Numbered from the stretch's first letter, positions 1-8,472 are shown. The stretch is DNA of 40,736 nt from Gemmatimonadota bacterium (GCA_003223395.1 QHUZ01000005.1:1-40736); one strand, 5' to 3'. A program made the numbers and translations. The notes: generated by a model not told the origin, from the letters alone.

Positions 1-504
1 GGCGAGTTCCTCGATCTCGTGATGGAGCTTCGGGAGGGCGAGGCGTTGTCCTACACGCTACGCGATACGCCCACGTTCACCTGCGTCCAGATGTCGCTGT
101 GGGACATGCTCGACACCCTCGGCGGCGCCGGCGCGGCGCAGGCGGTGGCGCGGCGGCCCGCGCGGGCCGACGGCTTCACGCCGGTCGCAAGTCTGGCGGA
201 GCTGCCGCCGGGCAGCGCCAAGCGCGTCTACGCCGCGAATGAGGCCGTCGCGCTCTTCAACGTGAACGGCACGGTGTACGCGATCGCGAATCGCTGCACA
301 CACGCGCGCGCGAGTCTCTCAGAAGGAACGGTGGACACCGCACGGTGTGCCGTGACCTGCCCGTGGCACGAAGGCGTCTTTTCACTCGAGACCGGCCGCG
401 TGCTCGGCGGCCCGCCCGTCCATCCGGTGACGGCATTTCAGGTGAAATTGGAAGGCGACACGATTCTCATCGCTCACGAGGCCCCGCAGCCTGCGGTTTC
501 TTAA
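1..504 (+). CDS. HemQ-like (chlorite dismutase family) C-terminus fused to a Rieske [2Fe-2S] domain, 5' partial
   Basis: The reading frame is open from the first base, so the start lies outside the window. Counting from the GTG at 19, residues 50-155 form a Rieske domain: C93-x-H95 and C114-x2-H117 are the cluster ligands (CTH and CPWH), followed by GVFSLETGRVLGGPP. The preceding part, with REGEALSYTLRDTPTF, resembles the C-terminal end of chlorite dismutase/HemQ proteins, which decarboxylate coproheme to heme b. That reading is strengthened by hemE, hemH and hemY directly downstream. The last 14 nt overlap the proposed hemE start. The Rieske assignment is firm. The HemQ part is inferred from a short tail and from context; the alternative is a Rieske ferredoxin on an unrelated N-terminal domain. 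Confidence 0.75.
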   Translation, partial: GEFLDLVMELREGEALSYTLRDTPTFTCVQMSLWDMLDTLGGAGAAQAVARRPARADGFTPVASLAELPPGSAKRVYAANEAVALFNVNGTVYAIANRCTHARASLSEGTVDTARCAVTCPWHEGVFSLETGRVLGGPPVHPVTAFQVKLEGDTILIAHEAPQPAVS

Positions 505-1501
505 AGCGTGCCGTCGGGAGCGCACCGACGTCACCCCGGTCTGGTTCATGCGGCAGGCGGGTCGGTACATGCCGCAATACCGCAAGCTCCGGCAGCGCCA
601 CTCCATTCTCGATCTGTGCCGTAATCCCGAGCTCGCCGCCGAGGTCACGCTGCAGCCCGTCCACCGCCTGGGCGTGGATGCCGCGATCATCTTCGCGGAC
701 ATCCTGCTCCCCTTCGAGCCGCTGCGCCTGGGTCTGAGTTTCACGGCGGGAGAAGGGCCGCACATCCAACGGCCGATTCGCGACGCGGCCGATGTCGAGC
801 GGCTACCCGCGTTCAACGTCGACGCCGAGCTCGGGTTTGTGATGGACGCGATCCGTCTGGCGCGTCGCGAGCTTCCGGCGGACGTCCCGCTGATCGGATT
901 TGCGGGCGCGCCGTTTACGCTCGCGAGTTACGCGATCGAGGGCGGAGCCAGCCGGACCTTCACCAAGACCAAGAGATTCATGTACCAGACACCCGACACC
1001 TGGCACCTGTTATTGAGCAAGCTGGCTGACGTCGTCGGGAGGTTTTTAGCGGCCCAGGCACGCGCCGGAGCACAGGCGCTGCAGCTGTTCGACAGCTGGG
1101 TTGGGTGTCTGTCGCCGGACGATTATCGCACGTACGTGCAGCCGCACAGCCGCAAGGCGCTGACGATCGCGAGTGCCGCGAAGGTGCCGCTGATTCACTT
1201 TGGCACCGGCACCGCGACGTTCCTGGAAGACTTCGCCGCGGCGGGCGGCGACGTGATCAGCATCGACTGGCGGATTCCGCTGGATGCCGCGTGGGCCCGC
1301 ATCGAAACGCGCGCAATCCAGGGCAATCTCGAACCCGCCGCATTGCTCGCGCCCGCCGCCGAACGTACCCGTCACGTCCGCGACATCCTCACCCGCGCGG
1401 GGGGACGTCCGGGGCACATCTTCAATCTCGGTCACGGCATCCTTCCCGAGACGGACGTCGCAGCCGTGCGCGCCGTGGTGGAACTCGTCCATGGCGGCTG
1501 A
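491..1501 (+). CDS. hemE: Uroporphyrinogen decarboxylase
   Basis: HemE decarboxylates the four acetate groups of uroporphyrinogen III to give coproporphyrinogen III in the cytoplasm. The signature FMRQAGRYMPQYR is present near the N-terminus, and the C-terminus carries GHIFNLGHGILPETD. The first ATG, at 548, lies inside that signature and has no Shine-Dalgarno sequence. Upstream in frame the translation LRFLKACRRERTDVTPVW matches the expected first helix, and the frame is closed at 443-445. The only start-like codon in this stretch is CTG at 491, with GAGG at 478-481. That gives 336 aa, the usual family length is about 340-350. The gene overlaps its upstream neighbour by 14 nt and hemH by 11 nt. 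Function is firm; the start is inferred, and 548 is the conventional alternative. Confidence 0.93.
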   Translation: MRFLKACRRERTDVTPVWFMRQAGRYMPQYRKLRQRHSILDLCRNPELAAEVTLQPVHRLGVDAAIIFADILLPFEPLRLGLSFTAGEGPHIQRPIRDAADVERLPAFNVDAELGFVMDAIRLARRELPADVPLIGFAGAPFTLASYAIEGGASRTFTKTKRFMYQTPDTWHLLLSKLADVVGRFLAAQARAGAQALQLFDSWVGCLSPDDYRTYVQPHSRKALTIASAAKVPLIHFGTGTATFLEDFAAAGGDVISIDWRIPLDAAWARIETRAIQGNLEPAALLAPAAERTRHVRDILTRAGGRPGHIFNLGHGILPETDVAAVRAVVELVHGG

Positions 1502-2405
1502 GCAGATCGCCGTGCTCGTCATGGCATACGGCGGGCCGGGCAACATCGACGAGGTCGAGCCCTATCTGATGGACGTGCGCGGCGGCCGGCCGACCAAGCC
1601 GCAGCTCGTGGAAGAGATTCGTGCGCGCTATGCCCGCATCGGCGGACGCTCACCGATTCTCGAGCTGACGCGCGCCCAGGCCGCCGGCATCGCGCGCGCG
1701 CTGGGCGACCGGTACAGCGTCCACGTGGGAATGCGGCACTGGCATCCCTACATCCAGGACGCGGTCGCAGAAATCGCCCGCGCGGGGCAGAATCGCGTCG
1801 TCGGTGTCGCGATGGCGCCCCACTACTCGAACATGTCGGTCGGGGCGTACGAGAAGAAGCTGCTGCAGGCCGCGGACGGACGACTCGACGTCGCCCTGGT
1901 GCGCACCTGGTGGCAGCAACCACAGTTCCTCGACGCTGTCGCGAACCGGGTCGTGCAGGCGTTGCAGCGCTTTCCCCGGCCGTCGCAGGTGCAAGTCGTC
2001 TTCACCGCGCACAGTCTGCCCGAGCGAATTCTCGCGTCGGCCGACCCATACGCCGACGAGCTCAGCGCCAGCGCCGCAGAGGTCGCACGGCGCGCTCGTG
2101 TGAGTGATTGGCGATTCGCCTATCAAAGTGCCGGTGCGACCGCTGAGCCGTGGCTCGGCCCCGACGTGGAGGAGGTGCTGCCGGAAGTCGCCAAAGCAGG
2201 CCACGACGCGCTGCTCCTCGTTCCGATCGGTTTCGTGTGCGATCACGTCGAAATCCTGTACGACATCGACGTCGAGTACCAGGCACTCGCAAAGCGGCTC
2301 GGCATCCAGCTCGAGCGCACCGCGTCGCTCAACGACGATCCCGGCCTGGTCGCCGCCGTTGCCGACGCGGTGCTCGCCGCGGCGGCGGAGCGCGGGTGGG
2401 GATGA
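1491..2405 (+). CDS. hemH: Ferrochelatase, probably coproporphyrin ferrochelatase
   Basis: The enzyme inserts Fe2+ into a porphyrin. In the coproporphyrin route the substrate is coproporphyrin III. The 304-aa protein has the family start VLVMAYGGPGNIDEVEPYL, the metal-site histidine H174 in FTAHSLPERI, and the acidic partner E254 in GFVCDHVEILYDID. The ATG at 1491 lies within the hemE 3' end (11-nt overlap), and the stop overlaps the hemY start as ATGA, so the three genes are probably translationally coupled. Longer in-frame upstream sequence is hemE read in another frame and is excluded. Assignment to the coproporphyrin subtype follows from the HemQ-like neighbour and is inference. Confidence 0.95.
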   Translation: MAAEQIAVLVMAYGGPGNIDEVEPYLMDVRGGRPTKPQLVEEIRARYARIGGRSPILELTRAQAAGIARALGDRYSVHVGMRHWHPYIQDAVAEIARAGQNRVVGVAMAPHYSNMSVGAYEKKLLQAADGRLDVALVRTWWQQPQFLDAVANRVVQALQRFPRPSQVQVVFTAHSLPERILASADPYADELSASAAEVARRARVSDWRFAYQSAGATAEPWLGPDVEEVLPEVAKAGHDALLLVPIGFVCDHVEILYDIDVEYQALAKRLGIQLERTASLNDDPGLVAAVADAVLAAAAERGWG

Positions 2406-3481
2406 AGGTCGTGGTCGTTGGTGCCGGCATTGCCGGTCTCGTGGCGGCATGGGAGCTGGCGCGCCACGGCGAGATCGACGTCACCGTGCTCGAGGCCGAG
2501 CGCCGTCCCGGTGGAGTGATCGTGACCGAGCAGGTGCAGGGGTTTGTCGTCGAAGGCGGCCCCGACGGCTTCCTCGCGGGCGAGCCCGAATTGCCCGAGC
2601 TCGCGACCGAGCTCGGGATCGGCGATCACGTCGTGAGCCAGCAGGCGCGCGGAACGGCGGTGTGGACGGGAAAGGCGCTTGAGCCGATCGAGGAGGGCCG
2701 CGCCGCGCAGTTGCTCGGCATCGAGGCGTCGGGTGCGGAAGTCAAAGCGGGATTTCGCAGCTTTGCGAACGGGATGAGCGAGCCCGTCGCCGCATTGGCC
2801 CAGCGGCTCGCCGGCACGCTGCACTTCGCGCAAGGGGCGGCCGGTCTCGTGCGCGCAGGCTCACGCTGGCACGTGGCGATCACCGGAGGCTCGTCGCACG
2901 ACGCGGATGGGATCGTGCTCGCACTGCCCGCATTCGCCGCCGGTCGCCTGTTGGAGAGCGTTGGCGTCACCCATGCACGCGTGCTCGCTGAGGTCGTCTA
3001 CGTGGCGAGCATCACGGTCTCCCTCGCGTATCGCGCGGATCAGATCGGGAATCGGTTGGACGGCGCGGGGTTCGTCGTCGACCCGAATTTGGTAGGGGCG
3101 CAGCATGCTGCGCCCCTACAATTGCGGGCCTGCACCTACGCTTCCCAAAAGTTCGCCGGCCGTGCCCCCGCCGGTCATGCGCTCCTGCGCGCCTACCTCG
3201 CTCCCGGGGACGGCGATCCTGCGAAGGCTGCACACACGCTGCTCGCCCAGATTCTCAAGACCCGTGGCGAGCCGCTCTGGTCCCGAACGTTCTACTGGAA
3301 CCGCGGCCTACCGCGCTACCGCGCGCGCCACGCGGAGCACGTCGCCGACGTGCGCCACCGCTTGAGCCGGCTTCCGCCCCTCGCCATCGCCGGCGCGGGC
3401 TACGACGGAGCGGGGGTCTCGGCGTGCGTTCGCTCCGGGCGTGAAGCCGCGCGCCTCATTGCACGGGCGATGGCTCGTTGA
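2402..3481 (+). CDS. hemY: Coproporphyrinogen/protoporphyrinogen oxidase (HemY/CgoX family), internally shortened
   Basis: This FAD-dependent oxidase would convert coproporphyrinogen III to coproporphyrin III. The N-terminus has the dinucleotide-binding motif VVVVGAGIAGLVAAWELA, then GGPDGFLAGEPELPELATEL, and the C-terminus has AIAGAGYDGAGVSACVRSG. The protein has 359 aa against about 450-470 for the family. Compared with Bacillus HemY, about 110 residues of the middle helical substrate domain are missing after EEGRAAQLLGI (near residue 105). A 28-bp palindromic repeat sits in frame at 3092-3119 and encodes VGAQHAAPL just before the conserved RACTYASQKF block. ATG 2402 overlaps the hemH stop. 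The 3' end overlaps the convergent monooxygenase gene by 26 bp. Family is clear; whether the short form is active is unknown. Confidence 0.88.
   Translation: MKVVVVGAGIAGLVAAWELARHGEIDVTVLEAERRPGGVIVTEQVQGFVVEGGPDGFLAGEPELPELATELGIGDHVVSQQARGTAVWTGKALEPIEEGRAAQLLGIEASGAEVKAGFRSFANGMSEPVAALAQRLAGTLHFAQGAAGLVRAGSRWHVAITGGSSHDADGIVLALPAFAAGRLLESVGVTHARVLAEVVYVASITVSLAYRADQIGNRLDGAGFVVDPNLVGAQHAAPLQLRACTYASQKFAGRAPAGHALLRAYLAPGDGDPAKAAHTLLAQILKTRGEPLWSRTFYWNRGLPRYRARHAEHVADVRHRLSRLPPLAIAGAGYDGAGVSACVRSGREAARLIARAMAR
3092..3119. repeat. Perfect 28-bp palindromic dispersed repeat, copy 1 (inside hemY)
   Basis: The left arm GTAGGGGCGCAGCA is followed directly by its exact reverse complement. The same element recurs at 17359-17386 and 25146-25173. 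This copy lies in the hemY coding sequence and reads through as VGAQHAAPL without breaking the frame. It resembles REP-type dispersed palindromes. Confidence 0.9.
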
Positions 3482-4499
3482 CGAGCGGGATCACTTCCTC
3501 GGCAAAGCGCTCCATCTCCTCGAGTTGAGGGCTGAACTGCAACAGCAACAGGTCCACGCCCGCCTGCTCGAACGCGCGCACGCGATCGGCGATCTGCTCC
3601 GGTGTTCCCGTCAGTCCCGCTTTCAGCCCACGATTCGAGACCGAGTAGTCCTCCAGGCTGACGCGTTGCTCGAGCTGCGTGTTTGCCAGCCACTGCTCGT
3701 AATTCGCGTAGCCGGCGGCATTCTGCCGGACATCGGTAATCCGCTCGATCTCGCGCCGCGCCGCGGTCTCGGTCGCGCGACACACCACATAGCCGGCGAC
3801 GCCGTACAGGAGGGGGCTGAGGCCGTTCGCTTCCCGCAGCGCCTGCATATCCGTGACCTTCGCGGCGATGCGCTCCGGCGGATCGCCGTGCATCAGGTAG
3901 CCGTCGCACGTTTTGGCGATCAACGCTTTCGCCGCCGGCGATTCGCCCCCGGCATACAGCGTCGGCCGGGGCTGGCGCACCGGCTTCGGCTCCAGAATCG
4001 CGTTTTCGACATGATAGTACTTCCCCGCGAAACTGAAGCGCCGTTCGGACCAGAGGCCATCCACCACCGCGAGCCACTCTGCCGTGCGGGCGTAGCGCGC
4101 GTCGTGCGTTTCGAACTCCACGCCGTATTGCTTCGCCTCGTCCGCCCACCACGACGACACGACGTTGAGCGAGAGACGACCGCCCGAGATGTGATCGATA
4201 TTCGCCGCCTGCTTGGCGAGCAGCGCGGGCGGATGGAATGTGGGCCGCACCGCCACCATCAGCTCCAGCCGGTCGGTTACCGCCGCCAACGCGGCGGCCG
4301 TGGACCAGGCGTCGAGTGCCGGCGCGTCCGGGCCCTTGATGTCGTTGAGATTCAGCTCGGCGATCAACGTGAGGTCGAATCCCGCCCGTTCGCTCGCGCG
4401 CGCGAGCCGCCGCACGTACGACCACTCGGCTTCCATGCGCTCATCCTCGACGTTGCGCAGCCAGCCGCCGAATACCGGCAACCAATACCCGAAGCGCAT
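3456..4499 (-). CDS. LLM-class FMNH2-dependent monooxygenase, dimethylsulfone monooxygenase (SfnG)-like
   Basis: This is a 347-aa bacterial-luciferase-fold enzyme that would use reduced FMN and O2, probably on an organosulfur or similar small molecule. The N-terminus FGYWLPVFGGWLRNVEDE, then FDLTLIAELNLNDIKG, DAWSTAAALAAVT and SLNVVSSWW are hallmarks of the SfnG/SsuD branch. The C-terminus has GTPEQIADRVRAFEQAGVDLLLLQFSP. It is the last gene of a three-gene operon: its ATG overlaps the stop of the ATP-grasp gene by one base (TGATG), and a flavin reductase lies upstream. The 3' end overlaps hemY by 26 bp. The true substrate cannot be read from sequence; the ATP-grasp partner hints at something other than sulfone catabolism. 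Confidence 0.85.
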   Translation of the reverse strand: MRFGYWLPVFGGWLRNVEDERMEAEWSYVRRLARASERAGFDLTLIAELNLNDIKGPDAPALDAWSTAAALAAVTDRLELMVAVRPTFHPPALLAKQAANIDHISGGRLSLNVVSSWWADEAKQYGVEFETHDARYARTAEWLAVVDGLWSERRFSFAGKYYHVENAILEPKPVRQPRPTLYAGGESPAAKALIAKTCDGYLMHGDPPERIAAKVTDMQALREANGLSPLLYGVAGYVVCRATETAARREIERITDVRQNAAGYANYEQWLANTQLEQRVSLEDYSVSNRGLKAGLTGTPEQIADRVRAFEQAGVDLLLLQFSPQLEEMERFAEEVIPLVNEPSPVQ

Positions 4500-5443
4500 C
4501 AGCGAACCCCTCCTTCCTGCTCGAGGTAGTCCGCGAGACGGGCGAACGCGTCGAACCCGACAACGCGCGGCGCATCGGCTACGAAGTTCGACAGCGCATT
4601 GATGTCGTAGTAGTACAGCCGGCCGGTGCGGTCATCGATCGTGTATTCAATTCCCCCCACGTCGATGCCGCACGCGGCCGCAATCCGTTCGACTTGTCGC
4701 GCGATCTCCGCCGGCGGGTCGTAGCCTTCCACTCGAAGGCCGTTGCGCGGCGCGTCCACAGGACACGCGCTGCGCACCAGTTCGGCACCTGCAGTCGTCT
4801 GGCAGACGTCGGCCGGGCAGAGATTGAACGTCTCGCCCGACGAGTACACGCGGATCGCATACAGGAAACGCCCGCCGAGGACCTCGACCCGGGTGATGCG
4901 GCCCTCCTCGGACGGTATGAACTCCTGAACCAACGCCGTGTGGTCCGGACCGAGCTCGAGCCCGCCGGTCGCCGCCGCGGCGGCGAGCTGCGCGGGCGTA
5001 TCGAAGCGCAGTATCCCGGCGCCACTGCCACCGACATTCGGTTTGACGACGACGGGGAACTCCAGCTCCGCCGCGGCGGCGGGCGCGTCGGCCGCATCGT
5101 TGATCACGCGCGCCCGAGGGTAGGGAAGCCCGAGCTCGCGCAGGATGGACAGCTGCAGCGCCTTCGACGTCTCCGCCTGGAAGGCCCGCGTGCCGTTGAT
5201 GACGCGCACACCGTGGCGTTCGAGATGCGCTAGAAACTGCTGGGTGTAGAACACCGCGTTCCCGTGCCCGCGCTGCCAGGCGGAGGGACTCATGCGGTTG
5301 AAGACCAGATCGTAGGGCGGCGCACTGCCCGGATCGAAGCGGTGCTGCTCGGCGTGCAGCCTGGTGTACGGCGTGCCGCGGCGGTCGAGCTCAGCAAAGA
5401 GCGGACCGAACCAGTGCGGGTGCTCGTAATAGATCCCGATCAC
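4499..5443 (-). CDS. ATP-grasp ligase, RimK/D-Ala-D-Ala-ligase-like
   Basis: A 314-aa protein with an ATP-grasp fold: PVVVKPNVGGSGAGILRF (ATP-binding lysine and glycine-rich loop), VQEFIPSEEGRITRVEVLGG (adenine-binding hinge and beta strands), and the metal site in YYYDINALSNFVAD. The family joins a carboxylate to an amine or thiol through an acyl phosphate. The N-terminus VIGIYYEHPHWFGPLFAELDR starts at GTG 5443, which overlaps the stop of the flavin reductase gene (GTGA). Its own stop overlaps the next ATG. Tight coupling to both parts of a two-component flavin monooxygenase suggests a joint pathway, perhaps tailoring of an amino-acid or peptide product. Substrate unknown. Confidence 0.82.
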   Translation of the reverse strand: MIGIYYEHPHWFGPLFAELDRRGTPYTRLHAEQHRFDPGSAPPYDLVFNRMSPSAWQRGHGNAVFYTQQFLAHLERHGVRVINGTRAFQAETSKALQLSILRELGLPYPRARVINDAADAPAAAAELEFPVVVKPNVGGSGAGILRFDTPAQLAAAAATGGLELGPDHTALVQEFIPSEEGRITRVEVLGGRFLYAIRVYSSGETFNLCPADVCQTTAGAELVRSACPVDAPRNGLRVEGYDPPAEIARQVERIAAACGIDVGGIEYTIDDRTGRLYYYDINALSNFVADAPRVVGFDAFARLADYLEQEGGVR

Positions 5444-5967
5444 GCTGCCACCCCCGCGGCGAGCGACGCCGCCTCGAGTGCCGCCCGCTCGATCCGCTCC
5501 ACCAGCGCCGGCTCCGGCACGCCGGCGCGAAACTGCGCGTCGGTTCCGTAGACGCCCGTCGCCACCACCAGCGCGCCGACGCTCGCGAGCAACGGTCGCA
5601 GACCGTGGTCGACGGCCAGCAGATGGCCCGATCCACCACCCGTGGCGATGGGAATCGCGACTTTCCGGGTAAGTGCGTCTTGAGGCAGGAGATCGAAAAA
5701 GACTTTGAGGAGCCCGCTGTATGTCGCGCGATAGATCGGCGTGCTCACCACGACGATGCCCGCGTCCAGCACACTCTGGATGGCTTCCGCGACGTCCGAA
5801 TCCTTGCGGCGGCCAAGTAGGCCGTCGGACGGAAGCTTGGCGAGGTCGATGAGCCGGGAAGGGCCGGTACCCTGCCGCTCCAGGGCGGCGAGTGTGAGCT
5901 CGAGCAGCGCGCGGGAGCGCGAGCTCGTGTTGGGACTTCCCGACAATCCGATGACTGGCGTCGACAC
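5440..5967 (-). CDS. NAD(P)H-dependent FMN reductase, SsuE/MsuE-like
   Basis: A 175-aa flavodoxin-fold reductase that supplies FMNH2 to the monooxygenase of the same operon. It has the phosphate-binding motif GLSGSPNTSSRSR near residue 8, STPIYRATYSGLLKVFFDLL (family signature), and PIATGGGSGHLLAVDHGLRP. The GTG at 5967 is chosen because it gives this conserved N-terminus and has GAGGAGGA at 5971-5978 just upstream. The ATG two bases upstream opens a different frame. First gene of the operon; a strong terminator-like hairpin lies directly upstream at 5979-6023, separating it from transketolase. Confidence 0.88.
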   Translation of the reverse strand: MSTPVIGLSGSPNTSSRSRALLELTLAALERQGTGPSRLIDLAKLPSDGLLGRRKDSDVAEAIQSVLDAGIVVVSTPIYRATYSGLLKVFFDLLPQDALTRKVAIPIATGGGSGHLLAVDHGLRPLLASVGALVVATGVYGTDAQFRAGVPEPALVERIERAALEAASLAAGVAA

Positions 5968-5978
5968 ATCTCCTCCTC

Positions 5979-6023
5979 AAAAAGCGATCGGCCGCGACTC
6001 GAATCGAGGAGTCGCGGCCGATC
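5979..6023 (-). terminator. Intrinsic terminator, minus strand, after transketolase
   Basis: A perfect 15-bp stem (5986-6000 pairing with 6009-6023, loop of 8) is followed on the minus strand by GC and then TTTTT (5983-5979). It lies about 150 nt past the transketolase stop and immediately before the ribosome-binding site of the FMN reductase. The stretch from 6024 to 6172 holds no gene and only a minor GGGGC/GCCCC hairpin at 6041-6053. Confidence 0.8.
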
Positions 6024-6172
6024 AGGTGCGTCGCTATGGTGGGGCGGAGCCCCTTGCCTACCTCATCTTATCCCACATGCCGACGCGCCCGACGGTCCGC
6101 TCCCCGTACAACACATGGGGCAGCAGAGGTGGCAACACATCGACATGGTGATTGGCTTCATTGCAGCGAAAC

Positions 6173-8155
6173 CTAGACGCGATTTTGCGCTTCGGCAACT
6201 ATCCGTTCCACCGTGAGTCCGAGCTCTTGATAGATCCGCTGATAGGGCGCCGATGCCCCGAACCGCTCGATTCCCACGATCACACCGTTTTCTCCCACCC
6301 AGCGGTACCACGACTGCGGGGCCGCCGCCTCCACCGCGATGCGCCGCACACCGGGGGGCAGCACGGATTCCCGATAGGCCTCAGGCTGCTTGGCGAAATA
6401 CTCGAGGCACGGCATCGAAACGGCACGGGGCCGTCTGCCTTCCGCCTTCAGTTGTTCGTACGCACCCAGGATCAGCTCCACCTCTGACCCCGTGGCCAGC
6501 AACACGACGTCCGGGTTCGGGGAATCGGCGAGGATGTAGCCGCCCTGATGGAGCCCGGTGGCGGCCGCGTATTTCGTGCGATCCACGATGGCGACTTTTT
6601 GCCGAGTCAGGACCAGTGCCACCGGTCCGTTGCGATGGGTGATCGCCGCCCGCCATGCCTCGACGACCTCAGTGGCATCGGACGGCCGAATCACCGTCAT
6701 GTTGGGAATGGCGCGCAGTGCGGCGAGCTGCTCGATCGGCTGATGCGTCGGGCCGTCTTCGCCCAGGCCGATCGAGTCGTGCGTGAACACGTAGATCGGC
6801 TTGAGGTGGGTCAGTGCGGCGAGACGAATCGACGGCCGCATGTAGTCGGAGAAGATCAGGAAGGTGCCGCCGAACGGGATGAACCCGCGGTGTAGGGTGA
6901 TGCCATTTAGTACCGCGCCCATCGCGTGCTCTCGGACGCCGTAGTGGAAGTTCCGGCCCGGTCCGCCCCCCTTGATCTCGGTGTTGTTCGAGCCCGTCAG
7001 ATCCGCCGATCCGCCCAGCAGCTCCGGCAGCTTCGCCGCGATCGCGTTGAGCACCTTGCCGGACGCCGCCCGCGTGGCCTGCGCGTCCTCTGGGCCGAAG
7101 ACCGGTAAGGCCGAATCCCAGCCCGCCGGCAGGCGGCCGGCGAGGCGGCGCTCCAACTCCGCAGCCAGCTCTGGATGCGCCGCGCGGTAGGAGTCCCACT
7201 TCCTCTTCCAGTCTCCCTCGAGCTGCGCGCCGCGAGCTTTCGCCGTCCGCCAGTGCTCGAGCGCGTCGTCTGGCACGTAGAACGGCTCGAGCGACGGCCA
7301 GCCCAGGTTCTGCTTCGTCGCTTTCACCTCGTCGGCGCCGAGCGGGGCACCGTGGGCCTCGGCGCTGTCTTGCTTGTGCGGGCTGCCCCACGCGATGTGC
7401 GTCCGTACGATGATGAGCGAAGGCCGGTCGGCCACGCGCTTCGCCTGGGCAATGGCGGCATCGATCGCCTTGAGATTGTTGCCGTCGGCGATCTTCTGCA
7501 CGTGCCAGCCGTACGCTTCAAACCGCCTCGTGGTGTTGTCGGAGAAGGCGAGCTCGGTCGACCCGTCGATCGTGATTCGATTATCGTCGTAAAACCCGAT
7601 CAGCTTGCCGAGCTGCAGGTGACCGGCGAGCGAGCACGCCTCGTGCGAGACGCCTTCCATGAGGTCGCCGTCGGACGCGAGGAAATAGGTGTAGTGATCG
7701 ATGATCGCATGGCCCGGACGATTGAAGAGGGCCCCGAGCTGCGCTTCGGCGATCGCCATCCCGACGGCATTCCCGATCCCCTGGCCGAGCGGGCCAGTCG
7801 TCGCCTCGACGCCCGGCGTAACGCCATGCTCAGAGTGCCCGGGTGTGCGGCTGCCCCACTGCCGGAACTGTTTGATTTCGTCGAGCGTGAGATCGTAGCC
7901 GGTGAGATAAAGGACGCTGTACAGCAGCATGCAGGCATGGCCCGCCGACAGCACGAAGCGGTCACGGTCCAGCCATTCGGGATTCGCGGGGTTGTACCGC
8001 AGGTGCCGCTGCCACAGGACATACGCCAGCGGCGCCAGGGCCATTGCCGTCCCGGGATGTCCCGAATCGGCTTGCTGCACCGCATCCATCGCGAGCGTGC
8101 GGACGGTGTTGATGCAGAGCTGATCCAGGTCCACGCGGGCGGCGGTCTCGGTCAT
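6173..8155 (-). CDS. tkt: Transketolase
   Basis: A 660-aa thiamine-diphosphate enzyme that moves two-carbon units between ketoses and aldoses in the pentose phosphate or Calvin pathways. The N-terminal part has [19 protein letters not shown] and [18 protein letters not shown]. The cofactor motif is [13 protein letters not shown] with downstream [12 protein letters not shown]. The pyrimidine domain has [20 protein letters not shown], and the C-terminal domain ends EAQNRV. Length is normal for the family. ATG 8155 overlaps the stop of the upstream small gene (ATGA), so I prefer it to an in-frame ATG nine codons earlier. No other pentose-phosphate gene is nearby. Confidence 0.97.
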   Translation of the reverse strand: MTETAARVDLDQLCINTVRTLAMDAVQQADSGHPGTAMALAPLAYVLWQRHLRYNPANPEWLDRDRFVLSAGHACMLLYSVLYLTGYDLTLDEIKQFRQWGSRTPGHSEHGVTPGVEATTGPLGQGIGNAVGMAIAEAQLGALFNRPGHAIIDHYTYFLASDGDLMEGVSHEACSLAGHLQLGKLIGFYDDNRITIDGSTELAFSDNTTRRFEAYGWHVQKIADGNNLKAIDAAIAQAKRVADRPSLIIVRTHIAWGSPHKQDSAEAHGAPLGADEVKATKQNLGWPSLEPFYVPDDALEHWRTAKARGAQLEGDWKRKWDSYRAAHPELAAELERRLAGRLPAGWDSALPVFGPEDAQATRAASGKVLNAIAAKLPELLGGSADLTGSNNTEIKGGGPGRNFHYGVREHAMGAVLNGITLHRGFIPFGGTFLIFSDYMRPSIRLAALTHLKPIYVFTHDSIGLGEDGPTHQPIEQLAALRAIPNMTVIRPSDATEVVEAWRAAITHRNGPVALVLTRQKVAIVDRTKYAAATGLHQGGYILADSPNPDVVLLATGSEVELILGAYEQLKAEGRRPRAVSMPCLEYFAKQPEAYRESVLPPGVRRIAVEAAAPQSWYRWVGENGVIVGIERFGASAPYQRIYQELGLTVERIVAEAQNRV

Positions 8156-8472
8156 AGTAATCCGGATTTGGCGGCTTGCCACAGTTTGGTCAGGCGATCG
8201 AACCCATCGACCAACAGCTCGACCTGTCGCGGCGATGGCGACGCCTGCGCCGCGACTTTTAGCTCCTCGGCCAGTCTGGGCATTTCATGGCGCCCTTGCT
8301 TCAAGCTTTCGATTCCGATCTGAATCAGCAGATCCATAATTTTCTGACGCGCGGCCGGGTCCTTCGGAACCTGCCACAGGTACTCAGCCGTCTGTTTCCC
8401 ATCGGCACACATCTGACCGAGGTGATCCATGAGCGGCTGGCGCGATGGACGGGGTGCTTTGGGATCATTCAT
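8152..8472 (-). CDS. Conserved-looking small helical protein, function unknown
   Basis: A 106-aa soluble protein with no signal peptide or membrane segment, predicted largely helical ([37 protein letters not shown]). I do not recognise a named domain. Its stop overlaps the transketolase start by 4 nt, so the two are co-transcribed and probably translationally coupled. It reads away from the TolB-like gene; the two starts are 57 bp apart, so the promoters must overlap or abut. GC-rich codon use fits the neighbours, and the coupling supports a real gene. Confidence 0.75.
   Translation of the reverse strand: MNDPKAPRPSRQPLMDHLGQMCADGKQTAEYLWQVPKDPAARQKIMDLLIQIGIESLKQGRHEMPRLAEELKVAAQASPSPRQVELLVDGFDRLTKLWQAAKSGLL

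Noticed and set aside
2150-2401. Longer HemY N-terminus
   Set aside because: The extra residues are hemH coding sequence read in another frame; the FAD-binding motif starts right after ATG 2402.
4499-5980. 493-residue version of the ATP-grasp protein
   Set aside because: The first ~180 residues are the FMN reductase gene read out of frame; GTG 5443 starts the conserved fold.
7175-8323. Long plus-strand open frame opposite transketolase
   Set aside because: It is the antisense of a clear transketolase; the translation is arginine- and valine-rich without family motifs, as expected for GC-rich shadow frames.
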